Assembly (NCBI RefSeq): GCF_012489685.1
Contig: NC_080043.1
Span: 250,501-314,500, forward strand
Direction: 5' to 3'
From: Lotus japonicus
Lineage: Eukaryota; Streptophyta; Magnoliopsida; Fabales; Fabaceae
DNA length: 64,000 bases
This document shows positions 47,599 to 58,957 of the stretch, piece after piece (the first letter of the stretch is position 1; each line of letters begins with the position of its first letter). A model generated the notes under the pieces. It was not told where the DNA came from. It saw only the letters and a program-made list of their open reading frames with translations, and made no database searches. A program made the position numbers and the translations under genes.

Positions 47599-48983
47599 TA
47601 TATTTATAAGAGAAAAAGGATGATGCACCGACAGTGTAAAGTTTTTTTACACCGTCAACCAATCAGATTTCAAGGATGTGTCATGTCAATTAATGAAATT
47701 AAATAAAACGGTGCATAGAAATTAAACTCTATTTATAATGTGTTTATATTAAAATTTCATCATATACTATATTTATTATTTCCGAAATAAAAAAGTAGCA
47801 ACTCCGATAGATGTCACACCCTTCATTTTATGTCTTTTTTTCATAAATTTTCTCTCTCATACTATAATTAGTTAATTAGTAGGTAGATTATGCCATATTT
47901 ATATTTTCTATTTTTTAATAATTTAAATAGTAAATAATTTTATATTTTAAAAAATAAATAATGGATTAATATTTAATTTAATATTTATTAATGACATTAA
48001 AATGATTAATAAAAGTCAATTATGACTCTTTTCAAAAATAATCATTCTATTAATTTGACATTTAATGGATTTAATGACCTTAAAATAATTAATAAAAGTC
48101 AATTGTAACTTTTCTGCCATTAAGATGTACCTTGATGTCCCCGAATGATAGTTAAAGTGGTAAGAGCTACGAGACATATGGATAAGAGTGGGGGCGGTCT
48201 AGGGATTGAACCCTGACGGGTACAATTTTTCTTTCAAATGTACGTATCAAAAAAGATATATGCTGACAACTTTTTTTTAATGATTATAGTTTTTTTATAT
48301 TATAAAATAAAAAATTGAATGTAATATCTTGTTTATCTTACGTTCAAAATAATATTAAATAGTTTTAAAGGATTGATTTAGAAATTAACCTTCAAATATT
48401 TTATATTTTATGTTTTCGTATATACATTTAGAAGATTAAAATGATTTTGGTGTATTGATTCAAATTCAAAGCATAATAAATTAGGAAAAAAAGAATTATA
48501 ATGTAATTAGGATTAGAAAAAAAGCTTAATTATGTTGTATAGGTATTTAAAAAAGAAAAACGATAGAGAATATGCAAAAATCTGATGTATGTCGACAAAG
48601 TACTCTTATTTTATTTATGCATAGTGCGAGACCAATACTATAGTTTAAAGTAATTTCAACTTTCGTAATTGTCATAAGTTCATATTCCCAAACAAGCTAC
48701 GAAAGTAAAATCACTATTCTAAAAGTTCAAGCAAGCTACGAAAAAAAAAATTATTCTGGAATTTGGAGCTATTGAAATGTATTTATGCAATTATGCTAAT
48801 ACTATTTTATAATCCTAAAACTAAAATTTATGTAATTCTTATTTTAATTTCAAAACAACTTTCATATATATATATATATATTATTGATATATACTATTAT
48901 ATAATTATACTATTTTTCTTTCATAACAAATTTCATACATGATGCTAGCTTTACTAATTACATACTATTACTTTATTAGTTAT
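47599..48983. other. AT-rich intergenic; no gene
   Basis: At 47626-47680 the stretch GACAGTGTAAAGTTTTTTTACACCG forms a short palindrome resembling ends of common legume MITEs; a related GTGTCAGTGTAAAACATTTTTACACT lies at 42477. (TA)n runs occur at 47519-47532 and 48867-48881. Apart from the SINE-like piece at 48140-48245, nothing is recognised. Confidence 0.45.
48140..48245 (+). mobile_element. tRNA-derived SINE-like fragment
   Basis: A box-A-like motif GTGGTAAGAGC at about 48159 is followed about 45 bp later by the box-B-like motif GGGATTGAACCC at about 48207, in the order and spacing of an RNA polymerase III promoter. It is followed by a T-rich tail. It does not fold as a tRNA by eye. One copy only, so family identity is open. 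Confidence 0.4.
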
Positions 48984-49559
48984 TATTTTGTTGGGTTAAT
49001 CGTCTACTTGGCCCCTGTCTTTGTCTCGCCGTCTGAAATTAGTCCCTCCCCGGAAAATTTGCAAATCTAGGTCCTCTCGTTTGCAATAAGTCTGGAGCAA
49101 GTCCTCGCCGGAGCCCGGAGCTCCGGCGAGTGATGAATTGGCATAGTGACTGGATAAATGTGGCTGATGTGGATTTAAAAAAATTAAAAATAAATAACAA
49201 ATCAGATTTATTAATCAAATTAATAAAAAAAATTAATCAAATGAACTAATATTAAATCTATTAACAAATCTAACCTAATCTAACTAAAAAATCAATTTCC
49301 CACCAAATAATAAATAAATAACAAAACCTAAATCAATTATTGCTTCTTCTTCCTCTCAACCCCAGAACCTTCTTCATCTTCAAAGGACCCAGAAATTCAC
49401 AAAATCAATTCTCCCTCCCCCCAAAATAAGCCTACAATTGCTAATATACTTGATATTTGATTGTGCTACTTCAATTAAAGAACATGATAATTTTCTAAAC
49501 AAAGAACCACGTTTACGAGAAAGAAAAAAAAAACAGATCTTGGCCAAAACAGGGTCACC

Positions 49560-49995
49560 GAAAGTAAAGAAGCAAAGGGAGAGCAGACACAGAGGAGGGG
49601 GGAACGAGATCTGGGCGGCCTGGTCGTTCGCAACGGCGAAGAGCGTGCATACGTGGTGAGGTCGAAACAGAGGGAGGGAAGCGAACGAGGATAGATGGCA
49701 GAGAAGTTCTGGTTTGTTCTTCCAAACCTCACGGTCGACAGGGGAGGACGCTGCCGTCGATGGTGGTTTCGCGGCGTTGGAGGAGATGGAGGGGGGTGGT
49801 GGTGTGGTGGTCGAGGGTGAGAATCTTGTTCTTGAGAGCGGGAGGAGAAGTGGTCGGAGAGCTCCTTCCAGAGGAGGTTTGGCGCTAGTGTACCCATGGT
49901 GGCGGGGCAGAGAAGTGGAGAGGAGGAGAAGAAACCCTAGCTTGTTGATTTTGGGAATGGAGGGAGAAAGGGAGAAGAAGAACGGCAGAGGAAGA
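49560..49995 (-). other. GC-rich, gene-like segment captured in the MULE
   Basis: This block is much richer in G+C than the rest of the element. On minus it has a CTCTCC-rich leader ending GCCACCATGGG, a good plant start context. An open frame of 140 codons starts there (49897-49475; MGTLAPNLLWKELSDHFSSR), continuing into a Pro/His/Arg-rich, low-complexity stretch. It looks like a captured first exon and leader of a host gene, with the frame perhaps shifted after about 30 codons. I do not recognise the donor. No evidence of expression can be drawn from sequence. Confidence 0.45.
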
Positions 49996-50221
49996 AGAAG
50001 AAAGATTGGGAATTGGGTTAATTACTTAATTTGGTGGGAATTAGGATTAGGGTGGGGGATTAAATTTGGTTAATTAAATTAGTTAGAAATAGAAATAGGT
50101 TTAATTTTATTAATTATATGATGTGTAATATATATATTTATATGATGTCAAAAAAGAAGTGTTAGCAATCGTTTTATCTATTTCAAAATTTCAATCTGAT
50201 TTGATTAATTAAAAATTCTTG

Positions 50222-50320
50222 GTCCGTGTGGACTGCAAATCTGCGAAAGAAATCTTACAAAAAGATGTCAAAAACTTAGCTTCAAAACATATCTTTGCCA
50301 GATGGCAAGCTATTCTATAG
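50222..50320 (+). pseudogene. Short pararetrovirus-like RNase H fragment inside the MULE
   Basis: A 32-codon plus frame reads VRVDCKSAKEILQKDVKNLA and ends at TAG (50318-50320) after FARWQAIL. This resembles the end of the RNase H region of endogenous plant pararetroviruses (Caulimoviridae). It is a tiny, dead fragment without any flanking viral domain. The identification rests on pattern memory and is unverified. Confidence 0.4.
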
Positions 50321-50711
50321 AAACAGATAAGTAAATTAGAAATATAAGTTATGTTCTGTGTTGTTCTTAATAGTTGAGCAGTATAGATCTGGATCAGACT
50401 TAAGTCACCACAAAAAGAAACTAAACAAGGACATTAAAAATATTCAGAACTTAAAAACATGTCCGTAGTATGGCCAATATAGACTTACTGCCACGCAGGG
50501 ACTTACTGCCTTCAACGCCTCCGCTGCGGAGATGATCAAAAGTCTGAATAGTAATAATCCTAGAGGGTTTTCAAAAGAGCTTTCATTTTAGTTTAGTTCA
50601 AAGTGTACTACCAGTCCAGATCCAGAACATAGTGCTTAATTATGCAAGAACAGAACAGAGAAACAACTTAATATACCTAACATATTTAGCATGTTCCTAT
50701 TTCCCCATCAG

Positions 50712-50800
50712 GCTCTGATACCAAGAGGGGGTCGGAAGCAGAAGGAAGGGGATGAGAAGTGGATTAACAAGAGAAGTAGGACGCCACCACGGAGGGGCTT
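50712..50800 (-). other. Retroelement-type primer site and TATA box inside the MULE
   Basis: On minus, a TATATAAGCCCCTCC box (about 50788-50802) is followed about 65 bp downstream by TGGTATCAGAGCC (50711-50723), the initiator-Met tRNA primer site. The pairing resembles the promoter-to-primer stretch of an LTR or pararetroviral element. The orientation is opposite to the RNase H-like fragment at 50222, so the two may have separate origins. Confidence 0.4.
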
Positions 50801-51015
50801 ATATAGCAGAAATTTAAAAGCAGAAATTAAAAGACAGAAATTAAAACAGGAGGCTCAGCCTTCCATGAACAGAAAAATAAAACTGAAGGAAATATATTAC
50901 ATAAACATAGGTTACAAAAACTGAAACTTAAAAACTGAAAACTGAAAAGATTGAAAGAAAGAAAAACTGAAGGAGAACTTACAAGAGGAGCACTCTCAGT
51001 GTTTATCTCTCTAAA

Positions 51016-51021
51016 ACTCTC

Positions 51022-51050
<29 letters not shown>
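51016..51050. repeat. (AT)n microsatellite
   Basis: A run of about 14 AT dinucleotides just inside the right inverted repeat of the MULE. Confidence 0.9.
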
Positions 51051-51055
<5 letters not shown>

Positions 51056-51252
51056 AAAAAAATCCATGTCAGCTACATTTATCCAGTCAGCATGCCTATT
51101 CATCACTCGCCGGAGCTTCGGACTCCGGCGAGGACCTGCTCCAGACTTATTGCAAACGAGAGGACCCAGATTTGCAAATTTTCCGGGGAGGGACTAATTT
51201 CAGACGGCGAGACAAAGACAGGGGCCAAGTAGACGATTAACCCTATTTTGTT

Positions 51253-52973
51253 TATAGAATATTCATATTCACAATAGTAGGATGATGGCATGATGCCCAC
51301 TTGTATGGCTCTCTTTAGCCAATAAGGGTTCAGTCCTAACTCTTAATTATAAAATCTAAGGTTGCTGAATAAGAAAAAGTACCAAGAACATTGATCATTT
51401 CTCGATTTTTATTTCTGTCTTTAGTTTTAGGGAAAATTGCATTAACTTTCTTTGATGTTTATGATTTTATTATACATCTCCTCTATTTTGAGAAATGCAA
51501 TGATCTTCCCGTTTTAAAACAGCTTTTAGAATAATAGATGAATATTGAATGATATAATAATAAATCTTTTGGAGAGGTTGATGTAATAATTAATACTCCA
51601 TCTCTTCCTTTTTAAGTGTCATTTTAGCATAAACTCTCCAACTAAGATACTGGATTGTTAGAGTTTTTTTCATTCTACCCTCTCACATTCTAGTCATAAA
51701 GTCATAAAACTCTCCAACCAAGATAATGAATTGTTAGTTTTTTTTTCACTCTCTCATCATTTCACAATTTACCTCTCATTCTAGTAGAGCAAGTTAAATG
51801 ATATTTTGGGTACTATAATTGGAATTTAATTTCCATTGACTAGACAAGACTTTGAAATGAAGTAATGAGAATGAGAGTTATTGAAAAAGGAGAATTTTAT
51901 GAAAAATTTGAAGTGAAGTTATTGAACATGTAAGGGTATAATTGACAAATTGTAATCTTAAAACATTAAAATTACAGCTAAATAGGAACAACAAATTCTT
52001 CTAAAACAACACTAAAAAAGGAACAGAGAGAATAATAAATATTGGGGAGGTCAATGCAATGTCTCCAATAAAATTTGTTATTATTTGTTATTATTGGGGA
52101 GTACTAGTATTATTAATTGCCCACGCTTAGAAAATCAGGTTAATTAGCTCTATGTTCAAATCACATAATTTTTTGCCCAAAACTTTCATATATAACAATG
52201 CGGGTGTTGGTGGTAAGTTCTTCTTCACTTATTGGAGAGTGTTGCGTTGCGGCTGGAGCTGCGGAGGGGTTTGACATTTCGCCTTTAAAGGTTGTTGCAC
52301 CTTTAAAAGGTTGATCCGATAAGTGTCCCCAACTAAATGTGTGAATTTGGTTATTGTTGATGGTGGTGGATTTGCCTTTAGTGCGATCACGCCCTCGGGT
52401 CCTTCTGCATAGAATAGAATTTCGCTTTCCATTATTTTAAAATAAAAATACACCCTTCGGTCGCTATTATAAGTAAAAAATAATATTTTAGATTCATTGA
52501 ATAAATGATATATCTAGTCTAATTGGATATCATTTATTCAATGAATTTAAAAACTTATTTTTACTTATAATAATGACCCGAGGGTGTACTCAAATAGGGT
52601 TCATTTCTCGGACTTTGAAGAACTAGCATATAGTCAATTTCAATAGAATATAAGAAGAAAAAGAATTAAAACTGATCGATCGACTGTTTAGTATTAGTGA
52701 CAGTGATTTAGAAAATGTTGTCCTGTCAGTGTCGGAGAATAGAACCAATCACAGTTGCTGTTGATACGTCTTTCATTTATTTAGTGTATGCTTCATAATA
52801 CTACACGTGGATCTATTTTCGCCGACACGTACGCTTCCACTTCATAATGGTATACGTACGGTACATGTATCATTAAAAATGCCTTAAAAATATGATACAT
52901 GGAAAAAAATTACAATTGAAAATATGTGAAGTCTATAATAATTTTTAATTCAAAATGAAAAATAAATAATAAC
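51253..52973. other. Intergenic; no gene, two MITE-like repeats
   Basis: 51595-52032 has decayed inverted ends (CTCCATCTCTTCCTTTTTA against AAAAAAGGAACAGAGAGA), probably an old MITE. 52449-52588 is a clear one, listed separately. The rest is AT-rich without recognisable coding sequence. Confidence 0.45.
52449..52588. mobile_element. 140-bp Stowaway-like MITE
   Basis: The ends TACACCCTTCGGTCGCTATT and AATAATGACCCGAGGGTGTA are inverted repeats with TA at each side. ATAAGTAAAAAATA / ATTTTTACTTAT and ATTCATTGAATAAATGATAT / ATATCATTTATTCAATGAAT continue the pairing, so nearly the whole element is one hairpin. Confidence 0.85.
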
Positions 52974-53784
52974 TGTTCCGGTATAGAACTACAGACTAAG
53001 GCTAACCAGTTTAGAGAGCAAGCGAAAGTAAACAAAGTGAGTAAAAATGCGTGAAATGATAGGTCCCTGCCGCTTGGGCGGTCCTCTTTTATTTATAGCT
53101 TGGGTTTTGATCCGGTTGGATCATGGGTTTCCCGGCCCATTTGATACATGATTTGATCAGCTCAGTTACTAAATACATTGATCCGCCCATACCAGACCAC
53201 AAGCCCTCAAGACACTAAGGCTTAGTATAAGGCGAATGTGTCTTTAATAAGCCCTCAGCCATTAAAGCCCTCATGATGCAATTAAAATGGGCGTATAAAT
53301 CATAACATATGTTCATTTGAATAAAAGTAAATAATAATAACCACGTCAGACCAGCTCTTTCCTCTTCTTCTTTTCTTGCGTGTTCAACCCAACCTGTCAA
53401 ATCTCTGAGCCTATTACCTGCTACGCCCTCACTGTGGCAAGAATCATCATTGCTTTTCCTGCTACAATTACATCAACAGATATCCACAAATATTTTGGAA
53501 CTTGAGCCGCAGCATTATCGCGTCTTTAAATCCCACTGACATAATTACCATCATGAAAAATAAATACGATTAAAAGCACATAAAATAAATTCAAACACAA
53601 AAGGTTGTGTCGTTCCAGTGACTCCTGAAACGTTATGACTGCCGGACTAAAATGTCCTTTCCACTTGACTTTTACAATGAATCACGTCCGTTTAAATTCA
53701 AATCCCTGATCGACGTGTCATCTTTTAATATGAACATCAAACCTGACTCTTGAATATCCATATGTAAGCACGCGTCCACTCATC

Positions 53785-54205
53785 TGGTGATTAATGTACC
53801 TTTTCATCTCACCCTTTCACCCCTCCTTCCTTCTCTATATAAAGCCCCCTATTCTACCCCTCTCATCACTTACCTGCAATTCCTTACTACCAATATTCTT
53901 TTCAAGGAAAACAAAAACCCACACCCTGCTTCTTCTCTGCCAAACCCGCTTTCCTATTTCCTGCATTCATCATCAACCATCCCAGCAGTCTTTGAAGTTC
54001 CAAACTTTCTCTCAGGTAACAATCTTCTTCTCTTTTCTTCTTTATTTCATACTTTCACATGAACTTGCGCATAAAAGTTCCTATCTTTAACACCCATGAC
54101 TCTTTCTCTACCCAGAAACACTGCATAAACCTTGCATTGTAAACTAAAAACTTATACTCTATTCCATCTTCATCTTACTTCTAAACCTTTCACTTTCAGG
54201 ACACT
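53785..54205 (+). promoter_or_regulatory. Promoter and spliced leader of antisense ORF 1
   Basis: A strong TATA box (CTATATAAAG, 53836-53845) follows a CT-rich run and would start transcription near 53870, on plus, against the element's own genes. A leader intron is likely: donor CAG-GTAACA at 54016 and acceptor CTTTCAG ending at 54199. Element 2 has a TATA-like box at the same relative place (CCTATAAAAACC, 59823-59834). Confidence 0.55.
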
Positions 54206-56116
54206 TTGAAAATGGTTTCTAAACGCACCCGTAAAGAGGCTTCTACTCCTAATGTCCCACCTATCGCCGATTCCCTATGGGTGGCTAGTAAAATCAAAAA
54301 ACAATTCTCTAAATACTGTACTCCAAAAGCTATTATAGATTTAGTCACTAAATACAACTTTAGGAAAGATGGCCTAGATGCGCATTTGGACATAATTCCC
54401 TGCGCCCCTGATGAGCCGTGTTGTTTTGGGGGGCCAGATAATCAGGGGCGAAACTTCACCTATCTCTTTGAAAACTTATTTTCCGATTTGAAGTACACTC
54501 TGCCTTTCTCTGATTTCACTTGTTCCGTTTTAACCCTTCTGAATGTAGCTCCTACCCAACTTCATGGCAATGCTTGGGCGTATTTAAAAGCCTTTGAAAT
54601 TTTATGCCTAACTCTAAAAAACGAACCCACCAGTAATAAGTTTTTCTACTTTTTTGAAACATGTGGGCGAAACGTTAGAGGTGAATATGTTTCGCTTGCT
54701 ACTGCTAGGGGTCTAGGGCTATTCACTTTATTCAAAAGCCACTATAAACACTTCAAAGGAAAATTTTTCAAACTCCGTGAATCAGAACCCTGTAAAGATA
54801 TTTTTTACTTTGATGACGGGAGTCCCCGATTTCCGTTCTACTGGACGAACCAATATGAAGGCATCATCAAAATTCCCGAGGATGCCTTGACTAAAGAAGA
54901 ATTAGTAGATTGCCAACTTTTATCTGGCTTAGGATTGAACCTTGCAGATTTTATGGCCGCTCTTTCTAAGAATGAAGTGGGTAAATACATTGGTAAGACA
55001 TCTCATTATGCATTTTACCTTTCCTCTTTATATAAAAATCTTCTTATATTCTAACACCACTATATTATTGCAGGGAAAATGGCTCGCCTTACTGAAGAAG
55101 ACCTCCTCCGCTTTCGCCGTGAACAACAGGCTGCCCGTGAAAAAAGGAATCCTTCAAAGTCTGTTGCCGACCAAGACACCAGCCATTCTGGCACTGAAGT
55201 TGGTCGCCCTACTAAGAAAAAGAAAAAGAATGAAGAACCTACCTCTCAGAAGAACAAAGCTTCGAACCAGACTTCCTTGGAATAATTCATGAACAGAAAT
55301 GATTCGCCAGGGACGAATAAAGGCTGCTCATCAAGCGCTCCGCCTATTTGCTGGAAAAACTTGTTGAAGGAGTTTGAAGAACTGACCTCCACTGAAGTAA
55401 CTTCACTTTGGGATTCAAAGATAGATTTCAACTCTTTGGTGGAAACAAACTTGGTTTTTGAGGCTGATCGTGAGAAGATGAGGAAGATGGGTTTAAAAGA
55501 GGCCTGTCAAGCTATGATGACCAAAGGTTTAGAGATTGCTGCAGTCGCCAAGATGATTGACCTAGAATCTAACGGATTCGATGACCTCGCCAATGCCAAA
55601 CTTGTTGAAGAAAAAGAAAAAGAAATTGGGAAGCTGAAAGCAACGTTGAAGTTGTTAGATAAATCCAACAAAGCCAATGAGAAAAAAGCTGCTGATTTGG
55701 CTGTAGAGATTGAGAATGCGAAGAAGACTGCTGAAGATCACAAAGCTTTTGTTCAGACACTGACTGAGGAAAATGACAAGGTGAAAGCTGACCTCGCCCA
55801 AATTACTACTGTTCACAACCAAACCCTGGACGAGAATTCTAAAATGAAAACAGAAATTGCTGAATTGCAATGTTCTGTTTTGGATCAATTTGAGGTTGGC
55901 TTCGCCAAAGCACTAAGTCAAATCTCCTTTCTCAATCCTGACCTGGCGATCAACTTGGAGGGCTCAAACCCTTATGCTCGTATCGTGGATGGAAAACTGA
56001 TCAGCCCGGATAACGCGGATGGGAAAGGAGAAGAGGAAGAAGAAGAAGAAGAAGAAGAAGACAAGAATGAAGAAGAAAATGTCAACACCAAAGAAGGAGA
56101 GGGCGAAAACCATTAG
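54206..56116 (+). pseudogene. Antisense ORF 1 of Tat element 1 (PF04195-like, coiled coil), one in-frame stop
   Basis: Exons 54206-54992 and 55074-56116, GT-AG, in phase. The second exon is open except for one TAA at 55283-55285, after which the same frame continues from an ATG at 55289. Exon 1 (262 residues) holds the domain called putative gypsy-type transposon protein: LPFSDFTCSVLTLLNVAPTQ, HGNAWAYLKAFEILC, KFFYFFETCG, FKSHYKHFKGKFFKLR and PFYWTNQYEG. Exon 2 starts with a basic linker (RFRREQQAAREKR, KKKKKNEE), then after the stop a long coiled coil (about 55600-55880) and a poly-Glu tail. Function is unknown; Tat elements often carry an extra antisense ORF. The start could also be the second ATG at 54212. 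No frameshift was found. Confidence 0.8.
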
Positions 56117-57257
56117 CGACAAGTCTTGTTCCCTTTTCCTTTTTAGCAACTTATGTAAAAGACCTCCGGTCTCTTTAATCTTTGTCTATTTATTTTCTTT
56201 GCTTTCATGTACCGAACTTTTCCCTTATCGTAATGAATTTCCCTTCAGCATTATATGAATGCCTCACATTCTAATTGTTTCGCCTAAAACCCAAACATGT
56301 TATAATTGTGTCGCCAAAAACCTAAAACTTCATGACTTCAGTAATAACCTTATCCTTTGCTCACCCAAACAACTATCACAATAACTAATTCTATAACTAA
56401 ACATATCATTACTTAGTCATCTAGGTTATCATATAACTTAAAAATATAAGCATAACTTTACTTAGTTATTCAAGTTATCATATAACTTCAAAATATAACT
56501 TAACATAAATAACGTTTACTAACCTTTCACCAGAATCGGTCCGCCTTCATCATTTAGATTCGTCATTTAGTTGAATTCGTTACTCTCACATTTTACCGTA
56601 CATAGTAAAATACTCTTGAGTGAATCTCTTTAAATGTTGTAAAATTTAAACTTAATCAACTACTTTGGAATCATAAGGCCTTTTTGTACATAACTTAGTC
56701 AAATTTTCATTTTTGACATAGTTATTATTCATGGAAATCAAAGTCAAAATATTTGATTTCATTAGTATGCTCGCGTGGAGACTTGTGCTTAGTTTGGACA
56801 AGCTTAAATCCAATTTAAGACTGTGCTTATGAATTCGTGGTCGAATGCTCTTGTTTTAAGAGACTTACTTTTTTCTCAATTGTCTGACGTCGCCCAATTG
56901 ATAGACCTTAGTTGATAAGTTTCCGCTATGGGTAAAAGAAATAAGTAAAATGATACACCCTTGATCATTTTTAAAAAAGGTTATGCCTCGTTAAAAACTC
57001 TCCCGCCTGGGGTAGAGAAAAGAGTGCATACCTGTTATTCATTAATAATTGATGTCTCGTTAAAAACTCTCCCGCCTGGGGTAGAGAAAAGAGTGCATCA
57101 AATTTAGTCTTACACAACAAACATAGTCTTAAACGATACAACCAACAAACATAGACTTCAACACACACAAACTGAAACAACAAAACATGGTCTTGGAGAA
57201 ACATACACTGAACCAAACTGAACAACACAAAACAAACTGAGCGAACCACTCTGCACT
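56117..57257. other. Spacer between convergent antisense ORF 1 and integrase 1
   Basis: AT-rich, no ORF of note. It contains a 69-bp direct duplication (56983-57099), listed separately. Both flanking reading frames end into it, so it should hold the 3' ends of two opposing transcripts. Confidence 0.55.
56983..57099. repeat. Direct repeat of a conserved spacer motif
   Basis: A 48-bp block beginning ATGCCTCGTTAAAAACTCTC and ending GAGAAAAGAGTGCAT occurs at 56983 and again at 57052 (period 69 bp) with two differences. Element 2 has a related block at 63504-63540 at the matching place. Confidence 0.85.
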
Positions 57258-58957
57258 TCAACTGTAATAGTAACGGAGATGCTGTGCATTCCAAGCCCTT
57301 GGGATCCTTCGCCCCGATAACTCCTCCAAATGATACGCCCCTTGACCAAGCTCTCGCAGAATCCTGTAAGGTCCTTCCCAATTAGGGGATAACTTCGAAT
57401 CATCAGGCCCCTTTGCCTTCCTACGCAGAACCAAATCTCCAACTTTCATTTGCCTCGGAACCACTCTAGAATTGTATCGCCTTTCCGACCTCTGTTTTAC
57501 CATTGCTTGCCTCAAACGAACTTCTGCTTGCGTTTCCTCTGCTAAATTGAGATCAACCAATCTATTCAATTCGTTATGCTCTTCATTATAAGTTGCCACC
57601 CTGAAAGTTACATCTTGCAATTCTGCTGGGATCATAGCATCTACCCCGTAAGTCAACTTAAAAGGCGATTCGCCAGTAGTTGACTGAGGAGTAGTATTGT
57701 ACGCCCAAATGACTGTGATTAACTCTTCTGCCCACAATCCTTTAGCTTCTCCTAGACGCTTTCTAATTCCATTGAGAATGACTTTATTCGCCGACTCTAC
57801 TTGACCATTTGTCTGAGGATGCTCAACTGAGGCGAAGCGCATCTCAATTCCCATTTCTGCACAAAAATCCTTCACACTCCTGCTAGTGAACTGTGTTCCA
57901 TTGTCTGAGACGATAGTTGCTGGAACGCCAAATCTGCAAACCAATTTTCTCCAATAAAACTTTTTGACTTTCTCTGCTGTTATTTTCGCCATTGATTCCG
58001 CCTCAATCCACTTAGTAAAATAGTCTACCGCAACCAAAATGAATCTGATCTGAGAACCTGCTGGAGTGAACGGTCCCAGAATATCCACTCCCCACATTGC
58101 AAATGGCCACGATGAACTCATTGAGCTAAGAGTTTCAGGCGGCGCCTTATGTAAATCTGCATAAATTTGATATTTATCACACTTCTTCACATATTCCATA
58201 CAGTCCCCTCGTAAAGTTGGCCAATAGAACCCTGCTCTGAGCACTTTCGCCGCCAAAGATCTGTCCCCCACATGACTTGCACACACCTTCATGAACCTCA
58301 AACATGATTCTTTCCGCCTCATCTTTAGAGACACATCTCAATAAAGGCATTCCAATCCCTCTTCTGTACAATTGATCTCCCAGCAATGTGTAACGACTTG
58401 CCTCGCGAATTTGATCCTTAGAAAATGTCAACACATCTGAGCCCTCTGCCGCCAAACACTTTTTGATACGCCCCATCCAATCTGAATCTGCTAAAGTTAA
58501 CACCATCATTGTCTCATCCTCTTCGATACTCGGGCTGCCTAAAACTTCCTGGATGACTGACTTATTGTTTCCCGGCTTCTTGGTGCTTGCTAACTTTGAC
58601 AGAATATCCGCCCTTGTATTTTCCTCCCGCGGAACATAATTGACCTGCACCGTGCCTATCTGCTTTATCAATCCCTGAGCTTTCAATAAATACTTAGCCA
58701 GCTGTGCATCCCTCGCCTGATATTCACCCTGAATTTGCCTGGAAACTATTTGAGAGTCTGTTTTAATCATTATGCTCTTAACCCCCATCTCGATCGCCAA
58801 CTTCAAACCTGCAATTATAGCTTCATATTCTGCCTGATTATTGCTTGCTTTGAAGTCAAACTTGAGTGACTGCTCAACTGTCACGCCACCTGGTCCTTCT
58901 AGGATTATTCCGGCTCCACTTCCCTTAACATTAGATGAACCATCTACAGACAAACTC
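57258..58957 (-). pseudogene. Tat element 1 RNase H and integrase, frameshifted
   Basis: RNase H (from 58957) shows SVDGSSNVKGSGAG, NNQAEYEAIIAGL and KTDSQIVSRQ. The integrase (ending at 57258) has HVGDRS for the zinc-binding His, the D of VDYFTKWIE, IVSDNGTQFTS, HPQTNGQVESAN, and the C-terminal GPYRILRELGQGAYHLEEL. A frameshift lies at about 58268-58282, between the His residues and the part upstream. The zinc-binding CxxC reads CDKYQ, so its second Cys is lost. RNase H is cut at its 5' side by the LTR of element 2. Confidence 0.88.

Larger units (their letters stand above)
48984..51252. mobile_element. Non-autonomous Mutator-like element (MULE) with 9-bp target duplication
   Basis: The element is 48993-51243 (2251 bp), flanked by a perfect 9-bp duplication TATTTTGTT (48984-48992, 51244-51252). 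The terminal inverted repeats are about 190 bp (48993-49183; 51055-51243). They begin GGGTTAATCGTCTACTTGGC and include CTCGCCGGAG and GTCTGGAGCA segments, about 93% alike by eye. Long inverted repeats plus 9-bp duplications define the Mutator superfamily. No transposase is present; the interior is a patchwork of unrelated pieces, as in Pack-MULEs. Confidence 0.9.
52974..58957 (-). mobile_element. Tat-lineage Ty3/gypsy element 1, 3' part, interrupted by element 2
   Basis: Read on minus the order is RNase H, integrase (to 57258), a spacer, an ORF on the opposite strand (54206-56116), then the 3' LTR starting TGTTCCGG at 52974. The inner limit of that LTR is uncertain (about 53670-53790). The RNase H region is cut at 58957 where the LTR of element 2 begins. 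The missing RT, protease and gag would then lie beyond the right edge of the window, past element 2. The RNase H type and the antisense ORF mark the Tat lineage (relatives of maize Grande), an inference from domain layout. Confidence 0.8.

Noticed and set aside
51016..51050. Regulatory TATA elements in the AT run
   Set aside because: A simple (AT)n microsatellite inside a transposon, with no gene starting downstream.
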